This document shows positions 59,907-64,000 of a stretch of 64,000 nt of DNA, piece by piece. A program made the position numbers and the translations under genes. Every line of letters starts with the position of its first letter. The first letter of the stretch is position 1. The notes beneath the pieces were generated by a model. The model did no database searches. It worked only from the letters and a program-made list of their open reading frames with translations, and was not told the DNA's origin. Source of the stretch: an uncultured Prevotellaceae bacterium (GTDB taxonomy: Bacteria; Bacteroidota; Bacteroidia; Bacteroidales; Bacteroidaceae); contig CASFNA010000006.1 of the NCBI GenBank assembly GCA_949295905.1, positions 186,001-250,000 on the forward strand, written 5' to 3'.

Positions 59907-60009
59907 ATGCCTGCATGTTAAGATTCAATAGTTTTATGGCCTTAATGTCGGACATTTATGCCTGTATATTGATGGATGTTGCAGGCCGTTGATGTTTAAA
60001 GGTTTACGG

Positions 60010-60042
60010 AACACGGCGTTTCATAAGTTGAAACGCCGTGTT
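60010..60042. repeat. Hairpin repeat, perfect 13-bp arms, GGCC family variant
   Basis: AACACGGCGTTTC (60010-60022) and GAAACGCCGTGTT (60030-60042) flank the 7-base loop ATAAGTT. The design (CGGC core, TTTC-loop-GAAA) matches the copies at 22266 and 35510, but the core reads CGGCG. Confidence 0.72.
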
Positions 60043-60305
60043 TTGCAAGGTGTTTTGCGGCCTTTTACGATGTGTTTTGCCGTGTCATGCCGGCATGGTG
60101 GTTCCCATGTTGATTGTGTTGTGCAGCCGACAACCTCTTGTTGGTAATAATAAAGCTTAAAAATGCGTGATTTGGGGCAAAAGGCTTTCGCGTTTCGCGG
60201 AAAAGCAGTAATTTTACACGCTGTAAACGACTATAAAATGCCGTAGAGCCAAAGAAAACGGCCTTAAACGGCGTTTTTCAGAATTTTAATACAACTAACA
60301 GACAA

Positions 60306-62921
60306 ATGGACAATAACAGTACGTTTGACCAGGACAGAATCATAAAAATCAACATTGAGGAGGAGATGAAATCCTCCTACATAGACTATTCGATGTCTGT
60401 GATTGTGGCACGTGCGCTGCCCGACGTGCGCGACGGCTTCAAGCCTGTGCACCGCCGTATTCTCTACGGAATGATGGGTATCGGCAACACGAGCGACAAA
60501 CCTTACAAGAAATGCGCGCGCGTGGTGGGCGAGGTACTTGGTAAGTATCATCCTCACGGTGACAGCTCGATATACGGAGCTTTGGTACGTATGGGCCAGG
60601 AGTGGAACATGCGTTATATGCTCGTTGACGGACAGGGCAATTTCGGTAGTGTTGACGGCGACTCTCCGGCGGCGATGCGTTATACGGAATGCCGCCTGTC
60701 GAAGATGGGCGAACACATCATGGACGACCTTGACAAGGAGACCGTCGACATGGTTAACAATTTTGACGACACGCAGAAGGAACCGACGGTGATGCCGACA
60801 AAAATACCCAACCTGCTTGTGAATGGCGGTAACGGCATAGCCGTGGGTATGGCAACAAACATTCCGACGCACAACCTTGGCGAGGTGATTGACGGATGTT
60901 GCGCGTATATAGACAATCCTGACATCGACGTGGACGGGCTGATGCATTATATAAAAGCGCCTGATTTCCCTACAGGCGCCTACATATATGGCATACAAGG
61001 CGTGCGCGACGCATATGCCACGGGGCGTGGACGCATCGTCATGCGTGCCAAGGCCGAGATTGAGAGTGCTGAGGCTCATGACAAGATAGTCATAACAGAG
61101 ATACCATACGGCGTAAACAAGGCACAGCTTATAGAATACATAGCCGACTTGGTCAAGGAAGGCAAGCTTGACGGCATAAGCAACGCCAATGACGAGAGTG
61201 ACCGCCACGGTATGCGCATAGTGATAGACGTCAAGAAAGACGCCAACGCCAACGTGATACTGAACAAGCTGTTCAAGATGACGGCGCTGCAAAGCTCGTT
61301 CTCGGTTAACTGCATCGCTTTGGTGAAGGGCCGTCCGCGCCTGCTTACGTTGAAGGACTGTGTGCGCTACTTTGTAGACCACAGGCACGACGTGACCATA
61401 CGCCGCACAAAATTTGAATTGCGCAAGGCCAAGGAGCGTGAGCATATATTACAGGCACTCATCACCGCGTGCGACAATATTGACGAGGTGGTACATATAA
61501 TACGCGGCTCAAAGACTCCTTCTGACGCGCAGCGCAACCTTGAACAGCGCTTCGGCTTTGACGAGTTGCAGTCAAAGGCCATAGTGGACATGCGCCTTAG
61601 CCAGCTGACAGGCCTGCGCATGGACCAGCTGCACGCCGAATATGAAGAGATTGAACGCCGTATAGCATACTTGCAGCAGATACTTGACGACCCGGAACTT
61701 TGCAAGAAGGTAATGAAAGACGAACTTCAGGAAGTGAAGGAGAAGTATGGCGATGAGCGCCGCACGGAAATCAAGTATTCGAGCGAAGAGTTCAATCCGG
61801 AAGACTTTTATCCCAATGACCCTGTGGTGATTACAATCAGCCATTTGGGTTACATCAAGCGCACTCCATTGTCAGAGTTCCGTGAGCAGGCGCGCGGAGG
61901 AGTGGGCAGCAAGGGGGCCCATAGCCGTGACAACGACTTTACCGAGTATATTTATCCGGCAACGATGCACAATACCATGATGTTCTTTACAAATAAGGGG
62001 CGTTGTTATTGGCTGAAGTGCTACGAGATACCCGAAGGTGCGAAGAACTCAAAAGGCCGTGCCATACAGAATCTACTCAACATCGAGAGCGACGACAGCA
62101 TAAAGGCGTTCCTGAGATTGCGTGGAAGTTTGGACGATGAGGAGTTTGTCAACAGTCATTACGTTGTATTTGCCACGAAGAAAGGACTGATTAAGAAAAC
62201 CAGCCTTGAGGCATATAGCCGTCCGAGAGCTAACGGTGTCATAGCCATAAATGTGCTTGAGGGCGATGAGGTAGTAGGCGTGCGCCTGACCAACGGCCAT
62301 AACGAACTGCTTATGGCAGATAGGAACGGACGTGCCGTGAGGTTCCATGAGGATACGGTACGCGCGATGGGACGCGTCTCGACCGGTGTTCGAGGCATGA
62401 AACTTGACGACGGCGACGACGAGGTGGTAGGAATGGTGGTAGTAAACAAGCCTGATACTGAAACCATCATGGTTGTAAGCGAGAACGGTTATGGCAAGCG
62501 TAGTCAGGTGGAAGACTACCGTGTGACCAACAGGGGCGGTAAGGGTGTGAAGACTCTTAGCATAACCGAGAAGACCGGAAGGCTCGTTGCAATCAAGGTT
62601 GTTACCGACGACAACGACCTCATGATAATCAATAAGAGCGGCATACTTATACGCCTGAAAGTGTCGGAATGCCGTATCATGGGCAGGGCGACCCAAGGGG
62701 TAAGGCTTATCAACCTTACAAAGAAGAATGACGTGATATCAAGCGTATGCAAGGTCATGGGTTCTGACCTTGAGGCACTTGCCGAAGCCGAAAGCCGCAA
62801 GGAGTGGACTGCTACGAGCGAGGCAATAAAGAATGATTCGCTTGCATTTCCCGTAGAAGGCGATGCGGCGGACGATGGCGCTGACGATGCAGACACTGTA
62901 GGTGAGGGTGGTGATGCCTGA
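60306..62921 (+). CDS. gyrA: DNA gyrase subunit A
   Basis: An 871-residue type IIA topoisomerase subunit. The catalytic Tyr126 lies in AAMRYTECRL. The quinolone region reads KYHPHGDSSIYGALVRMGQ, with Ser87 at the E. coli Ser83 position and Gly91 at the Asp87 position. The coiled-coil and C-terminal beta-pinwheel follow, with the GyrA-box-like EQARGGVGSKG near 530 confirming gyrase rather than topoisomerase IV. The C-terminal tail is acidic (DAADDGADDADTVGEGGDA). A GC-rich, well-conserved gene. Confidence 0.96.
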   Translation: MDNNSTFDQDRIIKINIEEEMKSSYIDYSMSVIVARALPDVRDGFKPVHRRILYGMMGIGNTSDKPYKKCARVVGEVLGKYHPHGDSSIYGALVRMGQEWNMRYMLVDGQGNFGSVDGDSPAAMRYTECRLSKMGEHIMDDLDKETVDMVNNFDDTQKEPTVMPTKIPNLLVNGGNGIAVGMATNIPTHNLGEVIDGCCAYIDNPDIDVDGLMHYIKAPDFPTGAYIYGIQGVRDAYATGRGRIVMRAKAEIESAEAHDKIVITEIPYGVNKAQLIEYIADLVKEGKLDGISNANDESDRHGMRIVIDVKKDANANVILNKLFKMTALQSSFSVNCIALVKGRPRLLTLKDCVRYFVDHRHDVTIRRTKFELRKAKEREHILQALITACDNIDEVVHIIRGSKTPSDAQRNLEQRFGFDELQSKAIVDMRLSQLTGLRMDQLHAEYEEIERRIAYLQQILDDPELCKKVMKDELQEVKEKYGDERRTEIKYSSEEFNPEDFYPNDPVVITISHLGYIKRTPLSEFREQARGGVGSKGAHSRDNDFTEYIYPATMHNTMMFFTNKGRCYWLKCYEIPEGAKNSKGRAIQNLLNIESDDSIKAFLRLRGSLDDEEFVNSHYVVFATKKGLIKKTSLEAYSRPRANGVIAINVLEGDEVVGVRLTNGHNELLMADRNGRAVRFHEDTVRAMGRVSTGVRGMKLDDGDDEVVGMVVVNKPDTETIMVVSENGYGKRSQVEDYRVTNRGGKGVKTLSITEKTGRLVAIKVVTDDNDLMIINKSGILIRLKVSECRIMGRATQGVRLINLTKKNDVISSVCKVMGSDLEALAEAESRKEWTATSEAIKNDSLAFPVEGDAADDGADDADTVGEGGDA

Positions 62922-62968
62922 ATTTGGTTGAGTTGGAAATTTTAGAACATACCTAAATACATTTCATT

Positions 62969-64000
62969 ATGAAAAAACTAACTATTATGGCGCTTGCTGC
63001 AGTGTTCAGCGCGTCTGCTTTTGCACAGGATGTGTATAAGCAAATTTCAAAAATCAAGGACTACAAGGAGGCCTACAATCTCTTGCAGGCCAATCTTGGA
63101 AGCATGTCTGCCGAAGAAAAGGCAAAGTGTTACAATGCATTGGTAGATTTGGCATACGACAAAGTGGTCAAGGAACAGGCCACTATAACCGAGAACCAGA
63201 TGGCCGAGCAATTTGGCAAGGAAGTTGCTCCTTATGACACCGTAGGATTGTATGACGCGGTGTTGCAGGCTCTTGAAAACGGTGTCGTGTGTGATGAATT
63301 TGACATGCAGCCCAACGAAAAGGGAAAGGTAAAGCCGAAGTTCCACAAGTCCAACGGCGACCGCCTGTACGGCATCCGTTTCCATCTTATCAATGCCGGA
63401 ATATATTACCAGACTTCCAATGAGCCGTTGTCATACAAATATCTGGCAACTTATGTTGAAAGTTCTGACTATCCCTTGTTCAAGGAACAGGACAAGAGCA
63501 AAGACGCCAATCTTACCCAGATAGCATATTATGCTGCGCGTTCGGCTTATTTCGCCAAGGACTATGCCAAGGCAGAGAAATATGCGGATATAGCACTCGG
63601 TGACACAGCTGTATCTAAGGATGCCATGCAGGTGAAGTTGGCTGTAATGCAGGCGCAGTTGAAGACCCATGCAGACACACTTAACTACATTACAAAGCTG
63701 AAAGACATTTATGCAAAAGATGAAAGCAACGAAATGATTTTCAGCACAATATGCTCGATGTACATTTCTACCAACGACAAGGCAGCACTGAATGAACTCG
63801 TACAGTCAAAGCTTGCGAAAGACCCGAACAACTTTACAGCATTGGCTATGAGCGGACAGGCTTACATGAACGAGCACAAGTGGGACGATGCTATTGCCGC
63901 CCTTTCTAAAGCGGAAGCTATACAGCCTGAAAATGTGGCAGTTGTCGGTTCCATAGGCAACAGTTACATGTACAAGGCTCAAGAGGCTGTAGAGCAGGCT
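62969..64000 (+). CDS. Exported tetratricopeptide-repeat protein, 5' part
   Basis: At least 344 residues, open at the end of the window. It has a signal peptide (MKKLTIMALAAVFSASAFAQ). The body is helical with TPR-like units (AYYAARSAYFAKDYAKAEKYADIAL, ALAMSGQAYMNEHKWDDAIAALSKAEAIQPEN). It probably acts as a periplasmic scaffold. It starts 47 bases after gyrA; I see no clear terminator or promoter between them. Confidence 0.8.
   Translation, partial: MKKLTIMALAAVFSASAFAQDVYKQISKIKDYKEAYNLLQANLGSMSAEEKAKCYNALVDLAYDKVVKEQATITENQMAEQFGKEVAPYDTVGLYDAVLQALENGVVCDEFDMQPNEKGKVKPKFHKSNGDRLYGIRFHLINAGIYYQTSNEPLSYKYLATYVESSDYPLFKEQDKSKDANLTQIAYYAARSAYFAKDYAKAEKYADIALGDTAVSKDAMQVKLAVMQAQLKTHADTLNYITKLKDIYAKDESNEMIFSTICSMYISTNDKAALNELVQSKLAKDPNNFTALAMSGQAYMNEHKWDDAIAALSKAEAIQPENVAVVGSIGNSYMYKAQEAVEQA

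Larger units (their letters stand above)
59836..60305. other. Intergenic region before gyrA with GGCC/GGCG hairpins
   Basis: It holds the yeiH terminator, a perfect hairpin of the GGCC family (60010-60042) and scattered half units (GCGGCCTTTTACG near 60058, AAAACGGCCTTAAACGGCG near 60257). A weak TAATTTTA near 60209 may be the gyrA -7 box. Confidence 0.6.

Noticed and set aside
60264-61445. 393-codon minus-strand frame opposite gyrA
   Set aside because: Shadow frame; the plus strand encodes a complete GyrA.

Overview
The window comes from a Bacteroidota genome, most likely order Bacteroidales and Prevotella-like. The evidence is: promoters of the Bacteroidota type (TTTG or TTG, 19-20 bases, then TAnnTTTG) in front of many genes; no clear Shine-Dalgarno sequences; and families typical of the phylum (fimbrillin-type lipoproteins, DUF3256, DUF3078, DUF2582, a GH9 enzyme, a CTP synthase-YidC pair, and a 29-residue basic protein beside HU). 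The genus is an inference. No phage, insertion sequence, CRISPR array or rRNA operon was seen.

Layout. 1-3.8 kb: end of an alpha-glucan phosphorylase, phenylacetate-CoA ligase and a DUF3256 protein. 3.8-4.5 kb: a candidate small RNA, then tRNA-Ser(GCT) and tRNA-Glu(CTC). 4.7-10.8 kb: hisH-hisA-hisF-hisIE, an FtsE-like ATPase, aspartate kinase and diaminopimelate decarboxylase. 10.9-15.3 kb: two glycosyltransferase-like genes and class III fructose-bisphosphatase, coupled by ATGA overlaps. 15.5 kb: tRNA-Cys. 15.8-30 kb (minus strand): TonB-dependent receptor; metA, a U32 peptidase and a membrane lipoprotein; an MFS transporter; pyrG-yidC-S9 peptidase. 30-38.6 kb: DUF3078 and DUF1573 proteins, a small membrane protein, a GH9 enzyme, aspS and two winged-helix-like proteins. 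38.6-41.5 kb: xylB-xylA. 41.6-44.9 kb: manC-gmd-fcl for GDP-L-fucose. 45-47.1 kb (minus): RNase G, the tiny basic protein, HU. 48-58.7 kb: a surface-protein and kinase cluster. 58.8-64 kb: yeiH-like transporter, gyrA and the start of a TPR protein.

The best candidate for an undescribed system is 48.0-58.7 kb. It holds three fimbrillin-type proteins, one fused to leucine-rich repeats, a BACON domain and an M64 metallopeptidase. These are followed by an NTF2-like protein, a PEGA-like/barrel protein, an FN3-LRR lipoprotein, a putative DNA-binding regulator and a membrane-anchored Hanks-type kinase with DFS in place of DFG. Several of these genes overlap by a few bases. The LRR cassette of the M64 protein is strikingly AT-rich against GC-rich flanks, which suggests domain acquisition by recombination.

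The intergenic DNA carries two repeat families: hairpins built on AAAAGGCCG/CGGCCTTTT with 7-base loops, and long inverted repeats of TTAAGAA units placed exactly at stop codons. There is also one MITE-like element of about 170 bases near 35.6 kb.
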